The notes below the pieces were generated by a model, which did no database searches, had not been told where the DNA came from, and saw nothing but the letters and a program-made list of their open reading frames with translations. The translations under genes were made by a program, and so were the position numbers. A stretch of DNA of 64,000 nt, from positions 496,001-560,000 of the forward strand of contig NZ_CP095053.1 of the NCBI RefSeq assembly GCF_022921095.1, given 5' to 3'. Shown here one piece after another: positions 27,379 through 35,872 of this stretch (positions within the stretch are counted from its first letter, which is position 1; each line of letters begins with the position of its first letter). Source of the stretch: Hymenobacter aerilatus. Lineage in GTDB: Bacteria > Bacteroidota > Bacteroidia > Cytophagales > Hymenobacteraceae.

Positions 27379-30300
27379 ATGCCTTCCTCCCCAGATTCAC
27401 CAACCCTACCTATTTCTGAGCCGGAAAGTTTGCTAGATGTTCTATTGAATGTTTCGCTGACGGGAGTTATCCTTTTTCGGCCCATAATAGCAGCCGACGG
27501 CGAAACAATACTGGACCTGGCCTATGTGCACCTGAACCCGGCCGCCCAGCAGCTGCTCCAGCAACCGGCCCAACCAGCCGAAACGTTTCTGACGCTGTAC
27601 CCCAATGCGCAGCCTGTGGGCGTGTTTGCTTTTTACTGCGCGGCTTTTCGCTCGGGTAGGGTAGAGCGCCACCAGGTGCTATACCAGCACGATGGGCTCG
27701 ATGGCTACTTTCACCTGGTGGCCCAGCGCCACGGCGAGCTGCTGGTCGTTAGCTTTACGGACACCAACGAGCACCCGCGCACGGCTGTGGAAGAGGCGTT
27801 GCGCATTAGCCAGGCGCACGAGCAGGAAGCCTACGCAGCGTTGGAAAAGGAGCGTAATCTGTTGCAGGCGGTACTAACCCAGTCGCCAGTGGCTATTGGC
27901 TTGTTTCAGGGCGACGACTGCACGGTGGTAGCGGCCAACGACCAGTTGTGCGCTATGTGGGGCTACGCTCCGGCAGAAGTGGTAGGCCGACCCTTGCTAG
28001 AGGGCGTGCCCGAGCTGCGGGGGCAGGGCTTCACGGAGCTGATGCGGGAGGTAGCCGCCACGCGTACCCCTTTTGTGGGTACGGAGGAGCCTGCTGATCT
28101 GCTACACCATGGGCGGGTAGAAAAGCATTACTTTAATTTCGTCTATCAGCCCATATACGGTCCCGATGCCAGGGTGCTGGGGGTTATTGATATTGCCATC
28201 AATGTAACCGAGCAGGTGCTGGCCCGCCAGCATGTGCAGGCGCTGAATGAAGAACTACGCGCCAGCAACGAAGAATACTTGGCCACCAACATGGCCTTGG
28301 ATCAGGCACAGCAGGAGTTACAATTTCTCAACGAAGAATTAGAAGCGCGGGTAAACCAGCGCACGCAGGAAGCACAGGCAGCACTGCGTGAAACTGAATA
28401 TCAGCGCGAGCGGCTGCAAGTACAGCAACGTCTTTTGCAACAGATTCTGGGGCAGGTACCGGCGGCCATTGCTACGCTCAATGGCCCTGAGCACCGCTAC
28501 TCCTTTTTCAACGACCAATACCAGCAGCTTTCCGCCCACCGAACTCAGCTGGGGCATACCGTGGCCGAAACATTTCCCGAGGTACTAACGCAGGGTTTCA
28601 TAGAGCTGCTTGATGAGGTGTATGCCACTGGCAGACCATTCATCGGCACCGAAATGCCAGCCTTACTGCTGAACGCTACCACCAGCCAGGAAGAGCAGTG
28701 CTACGTTGATTTTATCTATCAACCGCTTTTCGACAGCAAGCAGCAAATTCAGGGAATACTGGCCTTCGTGCTGGACGTAACTGAGCGGGTACTGGCCCAT
28801 CGGCAAGTGGATGCGCTGCAAGCTGAGATGCTGGCGGTGGCGCAGCGGCAAGCCCGGGAGCGAGAAAACCTGTACCAGGTTTTTGAGCAAACGCCGGCCG
28901 TTATCTGCCTGTTGCGCGGGGCCGAGCACCGGTTTGAGTATTTCAATCCGGCCTACCAAAAGCTGTTTCCGGGCCGCAGTATGCGCGGCCGCACGGTGGC
29001 TGAAACCCAGCCAGAAGCGGTGGCCCAGGGCTTTGTGGAGCTGCTGGACCAGGTATACCAAACCGGCGAAACCTTCTTTGGGCACGCCGTGCCTTTGACG
29101 ATTGAAGACGTAGAAACGCAGGAGCTACAGACCATCTACCTCAACTTCACCTACCAGGCCTACCGCGAGGAGGATCAGGTGGTGGGTATTTCCGTCTTTG
29201 CCTACGATGTGACCAACCAGGTGCTGGCCCGCCAGCAGCGCGACGCGCAGCAGGCCGAGCTACAACGCATTTTCGAGCAGGCACCAGTAGCCATTGCCAT
29301 TCTGCGCGGCTCGGAGCTGCGGGTAGAGCTGGCCAATACGGCAGTGGGGGCCATCTGGGGTCGCTTGCCAGCGCAGGTGGTAGGCCAGCTCTACTTCGAG
29401 GCCATGCCCGAAACAGCAGGGCAGGGCTTCGAGGAAATTCTGGCCGAAGTACTGCGGACGGGCGAGCCATACTTCATCACGGAAGCGCCCGTGCAGCTGG
29501 CCCGCCAGCAGCTTGATGGTCAGCCGCTGACAAGCTACGTCAATTTTGTTTTTCAACCGCTCTACAACGCGCAGCGGCAAGCTACCGGGCTGGTGGCCGT
29601 GGGTATAGAGGTGACCGAGCAGGTGCTGGCCCGCCAGCAGGTGCTGGCGCTGAACAGCGAGCTGCAGACAGCCAACAAAACGCTGGGCCAGACCAACCAG
29701 CGGCTTGCCCGCATCAACACCGACCTCGATACGTTTGTGTACACCGCCTCACACGATTTGAAGGCGCCCATTGCCAACCTCGAAGGGCTCCTGCTGGCCC
29801 TGCGCGAGCAGTTGCCCCCCGAGGCCCTACAGGCCAGTCTGGTACAGCGCCTGCTAGATATGATGGACGATGCCGTTCGGCGCTTCCAGCAAACCCTGGC
29901 GCACCTCACCGATGTATCGCAACTGCAGCCCAATGAGGCCACGGCCGAGCTGGTAGAGCTGCCTGCCTTAGTGGAGGCGGTGCGCCTGGATCTGGCCCCT
30001 GCGCTGGCCGCTGCCAATGCCACGCTCACCGTAGACGTGGCCGGTTGCCCTGCAATACATTTCTCGTCTAAGAACCTGCGCAGTATCTTCTACAACCTGC
30101 TCAGCAACGCCATCAAATACCACGCGCCCGACCGGCCCGCCACCGTGCACCTAACGTGCCACCGCGCGGCAGATAAAGTAATAATGCGAGTGGAGGACAA
30201 TGGGTTGGGCCTAACGGAAGCGCAGCAGGGGCAATTGTTTCGGATGTTCCGGCGTCTGCACACGCACGTACCGGGCTCGGGCGTGGGCTTGTACATGGTT

Positions 30301-30390
30301 AAGAAAATTGTGGAAAACGCCGGCGGCACCATCACCGTGAAGAGCCAGCCCAACGTAGGTACTACCTTTACTATCTCTCTGCCCGACTGA
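27379..30390 (+). CDS. Multi-PAS sensor histidine kinase, soluble
   Basis: The 1003-residue product has no membrane segment. Five PAS-like modules are visible at about residues 15-120 (weak), 150-275, 350-465, 495-608 and 625-742. The last four end in a repeated linker such as VTEQVLARQHVQAL, VTERVLAHRQVDAL and VTNQVLARQQRDAQ, showing internal duplication. A coiled coil lies near 285-345. The HisKA box is YTASHDLKAPIANLEGL with His792; the ATPase part has YNLLSNAIKYH (N), VEDNGLGL (G1) and GSGVGLYMVKKIVEN (G2). It probably senses a cytoplasmic ligand or redox state and phosphorylates the receiver encoded 43 bases downstream. The start ten codons inside the longest frame was chosen; TAGATTTCG lies just before it. 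Confidence 0.92.
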   Translation: MPSSPDSPTLPISEPESLLDVLLNVSLTGVILFRPIIAADGETILDLAYVHLNPAAQQLLQQPAQPAETFLTLYPNAQPVGVFAFYCAAFRSGRVERHQVLYQHDGLDGYFHLVAQRHGELLVVSFTDTNEHPRTAVEEALRISQAHEQEAYAALEKERNLLQAVLTQSPVAIGLFQGDDCTVVAANDQLCAMWGYAPAEVVGRPLLEGVPELRGQGFTELMREVAATRTPFVGTEEPADLLHHGRVEKHYFNFVYQPIYGPDARVLGVIDIAINVTEQVLARQHVQALNEELRASNEEYLATNMALDQAQQELQFLNEELEARVNQRTQEAQAALRETEYQRERLQVQQRLLQQILGQVPAAIATLNGPEHRYSFFNDQYQQLSAHRTQLGHTVAETFPEVLTQGFIELLDEVYATGRPFIGTEMPALLLNATTSQEEQCYVDFIYQPLFDSKQQIQGILAFVLDVTERVLAHRQVDALQAEMLAVAQRQARERENLYQVFEQTPAVICLLRGAEHRFEYFNPAYQKLFPGRSMRGRTVAETQPEAVAQGFVELLDQVYQTGETFFGHAVPLTIEDVETQELQTIYLNFTYQAYREEDQVVGISVFAYDVTNQVLARQQRDAQQAELQRIFEQAPVAIAILRGSELRVELANTAVGAIWGRLPAQVVGQLYFEAMPETAGQGFEEILAEVLRTGEPYFITEAPVQLARQQLDGQPLTSYVNFVFQPLYNAQRQATGLVAVGIEVTEQVLARQQVLALNSELQTANKTLGQTNQRLARINTDLDTFVYTASHDLKAPIANLEGLLLALREQLPPEALQASLVQRLLDMMDDAVRRFQQTLAHLTDVSQLQPNEATAELVELPALVEAVRLDLAPALAAANATLTVDVAGCPAIHFSSKNLRSIFYNLLSNAIKYHAPDRPATVHLTCHRAADKVIMRVEDNGLGLTEAQQGQLFRMFRRLHTHVPGSGVGLYMVKKIVENAGGTITVKSQPNVGTTFTISLPD

Positions 30391-30433
30391 CAGTCGGCGT
30401 ATCGTGCCTTATGGGGTACTTTTTTACTTGCTG

Positions 30434-30847
30434 ATGGAAAAACTGGCCAGCGTGTTGCTCGTGGATGATGACTCAACCAATAACTTTTTGAACGAGTTGC
30501 TGATTAAGCGTTTGGGCGTAACCGACCACCTGCAGGTGGCCGAAAGTGGTGCGGAGGCGCTAAACTTATTAAAGGAAACCAAGCCCACCGATGGCCCGGC
30601 GCTGATTCTGCTCGACGTGAGTATGCCGGGTATGAACGGTATTGAGTTTCTGGAAAACTACGTGCAGCTGCCTGCGGCGCAGCGTCATGCCACCGTCGTG
30701 ATTATGCTCACGACCACCATGGACGCCAGTGACCTGAGCCGCCTCAACGACTTGCCAATTGCGGGCCTGGTCAGTAAGCCACTCACGCAGGAAAAATTGG
30801 CTACCATTCTGCAGTTGCATTTTCGGCGCACATTGCCAGAGCAGTAA
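30434..30847 (+). CDS. Single-domain response regulator (CheY/Rcp1-like)
   Basis: The 137-residue product is one receiver domain: VLLVDDDSTNNFLNELL with the acidic cluster at residues 11-13, the phospho-acceptor Asp61 in LILLDVSMPGMNG, TTT in the signalling position, and VSKPL with the conserved Lys. There is no output domain. Together with the kinase 43 bases upstream it makes a compact phosphorelay whose output must lie elsewhere or act by protein contact. Rcp1-type receivers typically pair with PAS/phytochrome kinases. Confidence 0.92.
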   Translation: MEKLASVLLVDDDSTNNFLNELLIKRLGVTDHLQVAESGAEALNLLKETKPTDGPALILLDVSMPGMNGIEFLENYVQLPAAQRHATVVIMLTTTMDASDLSRLNDLPIAGLVSKPLTQEKLATILQLHFRRTLPEQ

Positions 30848-30889
30848 GCCACCACACTGTAACCCAGAACACGGTATTTTCTAGAAGCT

Positions 30890-31087
30890 ATGAACGAGTT
30901 GCCTTCCTACCCCCGCTTATTTACATTTTTCTTCGCCGGCGTTGCCTTCGTGCTGTTGGGTGCGTTGCTGAAGATACAGCATGCGCAAGCTGCCAGCTGG
31001 CTGATGTTGGTGGGGTTGTCTGTGCAGGCCGTGGCCGGGACGTTGCTGGTGTATCGGTTTGCCAAGAGTAGGCAGCCGGAGGAGTAG
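30890..31087 (+). CDS. Small membrane protein resembling the GldL transmembrane hairpin
   Basis: The 65-residue product has two membrane segments (about residues 11-29 and 35-55). VLLGALLKIQHAQAASWLML followed by VGLSVQAVAG closely resembles the membrane hairpin of GldL, the proton-conducting motor subunit of gliding and type IX secretion. GldL has a functional Glu in its second helix region, and here Gln (VGLSVQA) appears at the similar place. It lacks the cytoplasmic extension of real GldL and no GldM follows. It may be unrelated to gliding. Function unknown. Confidence 0.6.
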   Translation: MNELPSYPRLFTFFFAGVAFVLLGALLKIQHAQAASWLMLVGLSVQAVAGTLLVYRFAKSRQPEE

Positions 31088-31181
31088 GAAGTGTGGGTTA
31101 CTGAGCCTGTTTTAGCGGGTAAATATCTATAAATAAGTGAATAGTGAGGGTAGTAGGTAGATGCTATAGTTAACTCAGATA

Positions 31182-32105
31182 TTACTCAGCGGTAGGCGTA
31201 AGCGGCACAGGCGTAGCTTTCGGCTTCTTGCTGACCAGGAACACGCCCGCGAAAATCAGGGAAGCCTGCAGGGCTTTTTCCACCGTGAAGGTGTCTTTGC
31301 CCAGGGCCACGGCAATGAGCACGGCCAGGACCGGTTGCAGGTAGAGGTACACACCGGTGAGGGTAGGGGAGGCATACTTCAGCGCCCAGTTGTTGAGCAG
31401 GTAGGCCACAATGGTGAGGAACACCACCATATATAGTATCTCGGCCCAGATAACCAGCGGCAGATGCGCAAAGTCGATGGCCAGGGCCTGCCGCCAGCCA
31501 AAGGGTAGGGCCGCCACAGCCCCCACCAGAAAAATGCGCGCCAGCACTGTGAAGGGATTGTACTTGCGCATCAGCGGCATCACGATAACCAAGTATACGC
31601 CGAAGGCTGAAGCATTGCACAAGATCAGAATATTGCCCAGCACCGGGTTGGCGGCGTGGGCTACGGTAGGTGCTTCGCGGCCCAGCACAATCAGCGCGGC
31701 CCCTACGCCGGCCACCAGAATGCCCACAATGCGCGTAGGTCGTATTTTCTCGCCCAGCAGCACCGCCGAGGCCAGCACCACCACAATCGGCGACACGGTT
31801 TGCACCAAAGAGGCGTTGATGGGCGTGGTCAGGTTCAATCCGCCGAAAAACAACAATTGGTTGGCCCCAATACCAATCAGGCCGCTCAAGATGGCGCGCA
31901 CGTTGTCGGCGCGGCCCATGATGCGGTCCTGGCTGACGATGCGGCTGAGCACCCCAAAAAACAGTGCTGCACCCAGCGTGCGCAGCACCACCAGCCCATA
32001 CGGCCCGGCATACACGGGCATCACGTCTTTCGACAGGCTATAGTTAGCCGCATAAATCAGAGCAACTAGAAACAGAGCGGCGTGCAGCAGGATGGGGTTT
32101 TTCAT
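31182..32105 (-). CDS. EamA-family (DMT superfamily) transporter
   Basis: The 307-residue product has ten predicted membrane helices in two EamA repeats, beginning MKNPILLHAALFLVALIYAA and with NYSLSKDVMP after helix 1. The second repeat includes ILCNASAFGVYLVIVMPLM and ends with KPKA in the cytoplasm. Members export amino acids, nucleotide sugars or other metabolites. Substrate unknown. The chosen ATG lies just before helix 1; an upstream extension of 55 residues overlaps rarA on the other strand and was rejected. It shares a palindromic promoter with rarA. Confidence 0.9.
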   Translation of the reverse strand: MKNPILLHAALFLVALIYAANYSLSKDVMPVYAGPYGLVVLRTLGAALFFGVLSRIVSQDRIMGRADNVRAILSGLIGIGANQLLFFGGLNLTTPINASLVQTVSPIVVVLASAVLLGEKIRPTRIVGILVAGVGAALIVLGREAPTVAHAANPVLGNILILCNASAFGVYLVIVMPLMRKYNPFTVLARIFLVGAVAALPFGWRQALAIDFAHLPLVIWAEILYMVVFLTIVAYLLNNWALKYASPTLTGVYLYLQPVLAVLIAVALGKDTFTVEKALQASLIFAGVFLVSKKPKATPVPLTPTAE

Positions 32106-32142
32106 GGCCGGCAAAGGTACGGAGCCTGCGTACCTTTGCACC
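32106..32142. promoter_or_regulatory. Mirror-image divergent promoter, EamA transporter / rarA
   Basis: GCAAAGGTACG (32111-32121) and CGTACCTTTGC (32129-32139) form a perfect 11-bp dyad with a 7-base centre. Each arm read outward is TACCTTTG, an exact Bacteroidota -7 box. The rarA ATG lies 4 bases past its box and the transporter ATG 6 bases past its own. Transcription normally starts a few bases after the box, so both mRNAs should be leaderless or nearly so. Confidence 0.7.
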
Positions 32143-33471
32143 ATGTCTACTGGTTCTCTCTTCGACTCCGAAACGCCTTCCCGTCCTACCCCCGCCAGCC
32201 CCGATGCCCCTCTGCCGGAGCGCCGCCGCCCACGCACCCTGGCCGAGTATGCCGGGCAGCAGCACCTCATCGGGCCGGAGGGCGTGCTGCGGCGCTACCT
32301 CAATGCCGGCCGCCTACCCTCTCTGATCTTATGGGGGCCGCCCGGCGTGGGCAAAACCACCCTGGCCCACCTGCTGGCTCAGGAGCTGGGTAGGCCGTTT
32401 GCGGCGCTGTCGGCCATCAATGCGGGGGTGAAGGACGTGCGCGACGTGATTGAGCGTGCCAAGCGCCAGCCGGGTACCCTGTTGTTTATCGACGAGATTC
32501 ACCGCTTTAGCAAGGCCCAGCAGGATGCGCTGCTGGGCGCGGTGGAGCACGGCACCATCACGCTGATTGGCGCCACCACCGAGAACCCATCGTTTGAGGT
32601 GATTCCGGCCTTGCTGAGCCGGGCGCAAGTGTATACGCTGGAGGCACTCGATAAAGACGTGCTCATCGACCTCATCAACAAAGCCCTGGCCGAAGATGAA
32701 GTGTTGAAGCGCAAGAAAGTACGAGTAGACGAATACAATGCCCTGCTTACCATCTCGGGCGGCGATGCGCGCAAGCTGCTCAACCTGCTCGAAATTGTGG
32801 TGCAAGCCGCCTCGCCCGCACCCATTACCGGCGAAATCGTCATCACCGATGCCGTGGTGCAGCAGCTAGCCCAGCAGCACCTCGCGCGCTACGACAAAGG
32901 TGGTGAGATGCATTATGACGTGATTTCGGCTTTCATCAAGAGTATCCGCGGCTCTGATCCTAACGCGGCGCTCTACTACCTGGCCGTGATGCTGGAAGGT
33001 GGCGAGGACGTGAAGTTCATTGCCCGCCGCCTGCTCATCCTGGCTTCCGAAGACGTAGGCAATGCTAATCCCAATGCCCTTCTGCTGGCCCAGAGCTGCT
33101 TCCAGGCCGTGACGGTCATCGGCCTACCCGAATCGGATATTATTCTGGGCCAGACGGTGGTATACCTCGCTACCTCTCCCAAGAGCAACACCTCCTACAA
33201 AGCTATTCGAGAGGCGCGGGCGCTGGTGCGGCAGCAGGGCGTGCAGCCGGTGCCCATTCCGCTACGCAACGCGCCCACCAAGCTTATGAAGCAGCTCGGC
33301 TACGGCCAGGAGTACCAGTATGCGCACGACTACCCCGGCAACTTCGTGCAGCAGGAGTTCCTACCCGAGCAACTCAGCGGCACCACCTTCTACCACCCCG
33401 GCGACAACCCCGCCGAGCACAAAATCCGCGAACGGCTCCGCCAGCAGTGGGGCGAGAAATATGGATATTGA
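32143..33471 (+). CDS. rarA: Replication-associated recombination protein RarA (MgsA)
   Basis: The 442-residue product is a clamp-loader-like AAA+ ATPase. It has RPRTLAEYAGQQHLIG, Walker A GPPGVGKTTLAH, Walker B LLFIDEIHRFSKAQQ, sensor 1 IGATTENPSFEV and the C-terminal YDVISAFIKSIRGSDPNAAL and RLLILASEDVGNANP typical of MgsA/WRNIP1. RarA acts at stalled replication forks with SSB. The start was taken at the ATG just after the promoter box; a longer frame begins inside the divergent transporter. Confidence 0.96.
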   Translation: MSTGSLFDSETPSRPTPASPDAPLPERRRPRTLAEYAGQQHLIGPEGVLRRYLNAGRLPSLILWGPPGVGKTTLAHLLAQELGRPFAALSAINAGVKDVRDVIERAKRQPGTLLFIDEIHRFSKAQQDALLGAVEHGTITLIGATTENPSFEVIPALLSRAQVYTLEALDKDVLIDLINKALAEDEVLKRKKVRVDEYNALLTISGGDARKLLNLLEIVVQAASPAPITGEIVITDAVVQQLAQQHLARYDKGGEMHYDVISAFIKSIRGSDPNAALYYLAVMLEGGEDVKFIARRLLILASEDVGNANPNALLLAQSCFQAVTVIGLPESDIILGQTVVYLATSPKSNTSYKAIREARALVRQQGVQPVPIPLRNAPTKLMKQLGYGQEYQYAHDYPGNFVQQEFLPEQLSGTTFYHPGDNPAEHKIRERLRQQWGEKYGY

Positions 33472-33492
33472 TCAAAGTAGAAAAAAAGTGTT

Positions 33493-33593
33493 TGTCATCC
33501 TGAGCGTAGCGAAGGAACTTTTCACGTAAGCTCGACAAGCGTTACAACGACTCGTGCCAACGTGAGAAGCTCCTTCGCAAGCTCAGGATGACA
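33493..33593. repeat. TGTCATCCTGAGC palindrome, full copy
   Basis: Arms at 33493-33527 and 33560-33593 pair with few mismatches, starting TGTCATCCTGAGC and ending GCTCAGGATGACA around a 32-base centre. It lies 21 bases past the rarA stop and 30 bases before the convergent methyltransferase stop. It resembles the copy at 50888-50991. Confidence 0.88.
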
Positions 33594-33623
33594 GTCGTCT
33601 TAATTTACTACTCACCATTTTTC

Positions 33624-34454
33624 TTACGCCGATAATCTCCCTGCCCGTTCCAGCAGTCGATCCACTGGATGGTCAAAACGCAGCGTGAAATGCTGCTTGG
33701 GCTGATTGGGCCGGAAAAACACGAGGCCTACGTAAAACAAATCAATGGTGAGCGACACGGCGGGGTGCTGTTGCACGGCCGCCCAGGCGCGCTCCATTTC
33801 CGCCGACCAATGAATATCGTCGAGCACAAACAGGCTGTCGTCAGTGCGGTGAGCCAGGCACTGCTCAAAGTAGCGCAGGGTAGGCTCGTAGCGGTGGTTC
33901 CCATCGAAAAAAGCCACATCAATGGGCGCTTGTAGCCGACGAAGGGTAGGGACGAGGGTGGAGTCGAGGTTGCCCAGCACTAGTTCAACGTTGGACAGCT
34001 GCATTGCTGCAAACGTCTCGTGGGCCACGCGGGCGGTTTCGGGGCAGCCCTCAAACGTGACGACGCGAGCTCGCGAATCGGCCGCGGCTAGGTAGGCAGT
34101 AGTCAGTCCCAGCGACGTGCCCAGTTCTAGTACCGTACGCGGCTGCCGCCAGTTCACCAACCGAAACAGCAACTGTGCCAACGCGGGCGGTTTGGCAGCC
34201 GTGCGGGCCACGTCGCGCAGGCGCCGCTGCCGCCCGGCACCCGTGTGCGAGCCGGCTCCAAAATCCGTGACCGTGATGCTAGTGTCGCTATCGAGCAAAT
34301 ACTGCCGGCGCTCCTCAATGGCTGCAAAGGCTTGGTATGCGCCCGTGTGCTGAATGACGTCGTTATACAACCCAAAAACAAACGGGGAATGCAGCCCATG
34401 TGCATTCCCCGAGCGGGTCAAAAATCGTAAGTAGCTGAGTGCCTGTTGAAGCAA
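33624..34454 (-). CDS. Class I SAM-dependent methyltransferase (O-methyltransferase-like)
   Basis: The 276-residue product begins with AHGLHSPFVFGLYNDVI, seen in a Bacteroidota-wide methyltransferase family. The SAM motif is VLELGTSLGLTTAYLA, then VVTFEGCPETARVA and VAFFDGNHRYEPTL, close to the catechol/caffeoyl-CoA O-methyltransferase pattern. Target unknown. The best start is TTG at 34452-34454, since the conserved N-terminal helix begins there and no ATG precedes it in frame. Confidence 0.85.
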   Translation of the reverse strand: MLQQALSYLRFLTRSGNAHGLHSPFVFGLYNDVIQHTGAYQAFAAIEERRQYLLDSDTSITVTDFGAGSHTGAGRQRRLRDVARTAAKPPALAQLLFRLVNWRQPRTVLELGTSLGLTTAYLAAADSRARVVTFEGCPETARVAHETFAAMQLSNVELVLGNLDSTLVPTLRRLQAPIDVAFFDGNHRYEPTLRYFEQCLAHRTDDSLFVLDDIHWSAEMERAWAAVQQHPAVSLTIDLFYVGLVFFRPNQPKQHFTLRFDHPVDRLLERAGRLSA

Positions 34455-34471
34455 AAGAAATTATGTATTGC

Positions 34472-34535
34472 TTAGTTGTTAGAAGGGGGGTGTCAGGATT
34501 TCATTGTTTCCTGACAGCTTCCTTCTAACAACTAA
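34472..34535. terminator. Large hairpin between apaG and methyltransferase
   Basis: Outer arms of 15 bases (34472-34486 with 34521-34535) and inner arms TGTCAGGA (34491-34498) and TCCTGACA (34509-34516) make a long stem with one internal loop. It starts 5 bases past the apaG stop and could end apaG transcription. The distal T content is low, so it might instead be a repeat element. Confidence 0.6.
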
Positions 34536-34539
34536 AAAG

Positions 34540-34926
34540 TTAATTCAGGCGGAATGGCACGATGAGAGTGAATTCGGGGATATCGACGGTAAACTCGCGG
34601 CCGTCGGCGAGACGCTCCATCTGGTAGGTGCCGCGCATCTTGCCCAGGCCCGTCTTCAGATTACAGCCCGATACGTACTGGTGCGCTTCACCGGGTTCCA
34701 ACACGGGTTGCTGACCTACCACGCCGTCGCCCTCCACTTCGCGCACTACCCCATTGGCATCGTAGATGTGCCAGTGACGGCGCAACAGCTTCACTGTATA
34801 CTCGCTGTTGTTGCGAATATCAATTTTATAGGCAAATACGTAGTGTTCCTGGCTCGGGCTCGAGTAATCGGGTAGGTAGTTGGTCGTAACACTCACCGTT
34901 ACTCCCTGCGTAGTGGTAGTATTCAT
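34540..34926 (-). CDS. apaG: ApaG
   Basis: The 128-residue product is one ApaG/F-box-associated beta-sandwich: VTVSVTTNYLPDYSSPSQ, YVFAYKIDIRNNS, LLRRHWHIYDANG, VVGQQPVLEPGEAHQY and GTYQMERLADG. Family length matches. ApaG is linked in enterobacteria to cobalt/magnesium tolerance and nucleotide (ApaH) metabolism, but its biochemical role is not settled. The start is the ATG ahead of NTTTTQGV; an upstream frame adds 15 unconserved residues. Confidence 0.95.
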   Translation of the reverse strand: MNTTTTQGVTVSVTTNYLPDYSSPSQEHYVFAYKIDIRNNSEYTVKLLRRHWHIYDANGVVREVEGDGVVGQQPVLEPGEAHQYVSGCNLKTGLGKMRGTYQMERLADGREFTVDIPEFTLIVPFRLN

Positions 34927-35039
34927 GGCTGCTGCTGTGCTGTGTAGAATAGGACTAACGCTAGTCTGCAAGATTTGGTTTATCTACGCAGTTGGCATCA
35001 TCCAGGGCTTACCCACTTCGCAAAATAAACTATTTCCGC

Positions 35040-35705
35040 ATGAATGTAAAGATAGATGAGAGCTGGCGCAAGGTGTTGCACGAAGAATTCGAGAAACCGT
35101 ACTTCCAGCACCTGACCACCTTCTTGCGCGGCGAATATGCCACTACGGCCGTCTACCCACCCGGTCCACAGATTTTTCATGCGTTTCAGGCCTGCCCGTT
35201 TGATCGGCTGAAGGTGGTGATTCTGGGCCAGGACCCCTACCACGGCAAGGGGCAGGCACACGGCCTGTCGTTTTCGGTGGCGCACGGCGTCCGCACGCCC
35301 CCTTCGCTGCAAAACATCTTCAAGGAGCTGTACGATGACATTCCCGGCACCGCTCCCGCGCCTGACGGCAACCTCGACCGCTGGGCCGAGCAGGGTGTAC
35401 TGCTGCTGAACGCGACCCTCACCGTGCGGGCCAGTACGCCCGGCTCTCACCAAAAGAAAGGCTGGGAGCAGTTCACAGATGCCGTTATTCAGAAAATATC
35501 GGAGCAAAAAGAGCACGTGGTGTTCATTCTGTGGGGTGCCTACGCACAGAAAAAAGGTGAAATCATAGACACGAAAAAGCACCTCGTGCTGAAAGCCGCA
35601 CATCCCTCGCCTTACGCCGCCGATCGGGGCTTCTTCGGCTCCCGCCCGTTCAGCAAAACTAACGCTTACCTCGAGCAACACGGTGAACAGCCAATAAACT
35701 GGTGA
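35040..35705 (+). CDS. ung: Uracil-DNA glycosylase, family 1
   Basis: The 221-residue product has VVILGQDPYHGKGQAHGLSF with the catalytic Asp65, LLLNATLTVRA and the DNA-intercalation loop HPSPYAADRGFFGSRPF. It removes uracil from DNA to start base-excision repair. The ATG at 35040 was chosen because it begins the conserved helix; the longer frame adds 16 poorly conserved residues. TATTTCCG ends just before the ATG. Immediately after the stop begins the nested inverted repeat shared with lepB. Confidence 0.97.
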   Translation: MNVKIDESWRKVLHEEFEKPYFQHLTTFLRGEYATTAVYPPGPQIFHAFQACPFDRLKVVILGQDPYHGKGQAHGLSFSVAHGVRTPPSLQNIFKELYDDIPGTAPAPDGNLDRWAEQGVLLLNATLTVRASTPGSHQKKGWEQFTDAVIQKISEQKEHVVFILWGAYAQKKGEIIDTKKHLVLKAAHPSPYAADRGFFGSRPFSKTNAYLEQHGEQPINW

Positions 35706-35872
35706 GTCTGGACCACGGATTCGCTCGGATTTATTGGATGACGCGGATTTCGTAAGCAGTTTTTACAAAGTCCGCAACGAAAAAGAGCTTGCCATTTGGC
35801 AAGCTCTTTTGGTTTGAATCGCTCACGAAATCCGCGTCATCCAATAAATCCGAGCGAATCCGTGGTGCAGAC
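35706..35872. repeat. 48-bp-armed nested inverted repeat filling the ung-lepB gap
   Basis: The arms 35706-35753 and 35825-35872 are complementary with about one mismatch. The first begins at the base after the ung stop and the last base falls in the lepB stop codon. A perfect 13-bp terminator hairpin sits in the centre. The whole 166-base space is therefore one fold-back structure. Confidence 0.93.
35781..35810. terminator. Bidirectional terminator, ung / lepB
   Basis: AAAAGAGCTTGCC (35781-35793) pairs with GGCAAGCTCTTTT (35798-35810) around a 4-base loop. T-runs lie on the 3' side in both directions, so it can end both convergent genes. Confidence 0.92.
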
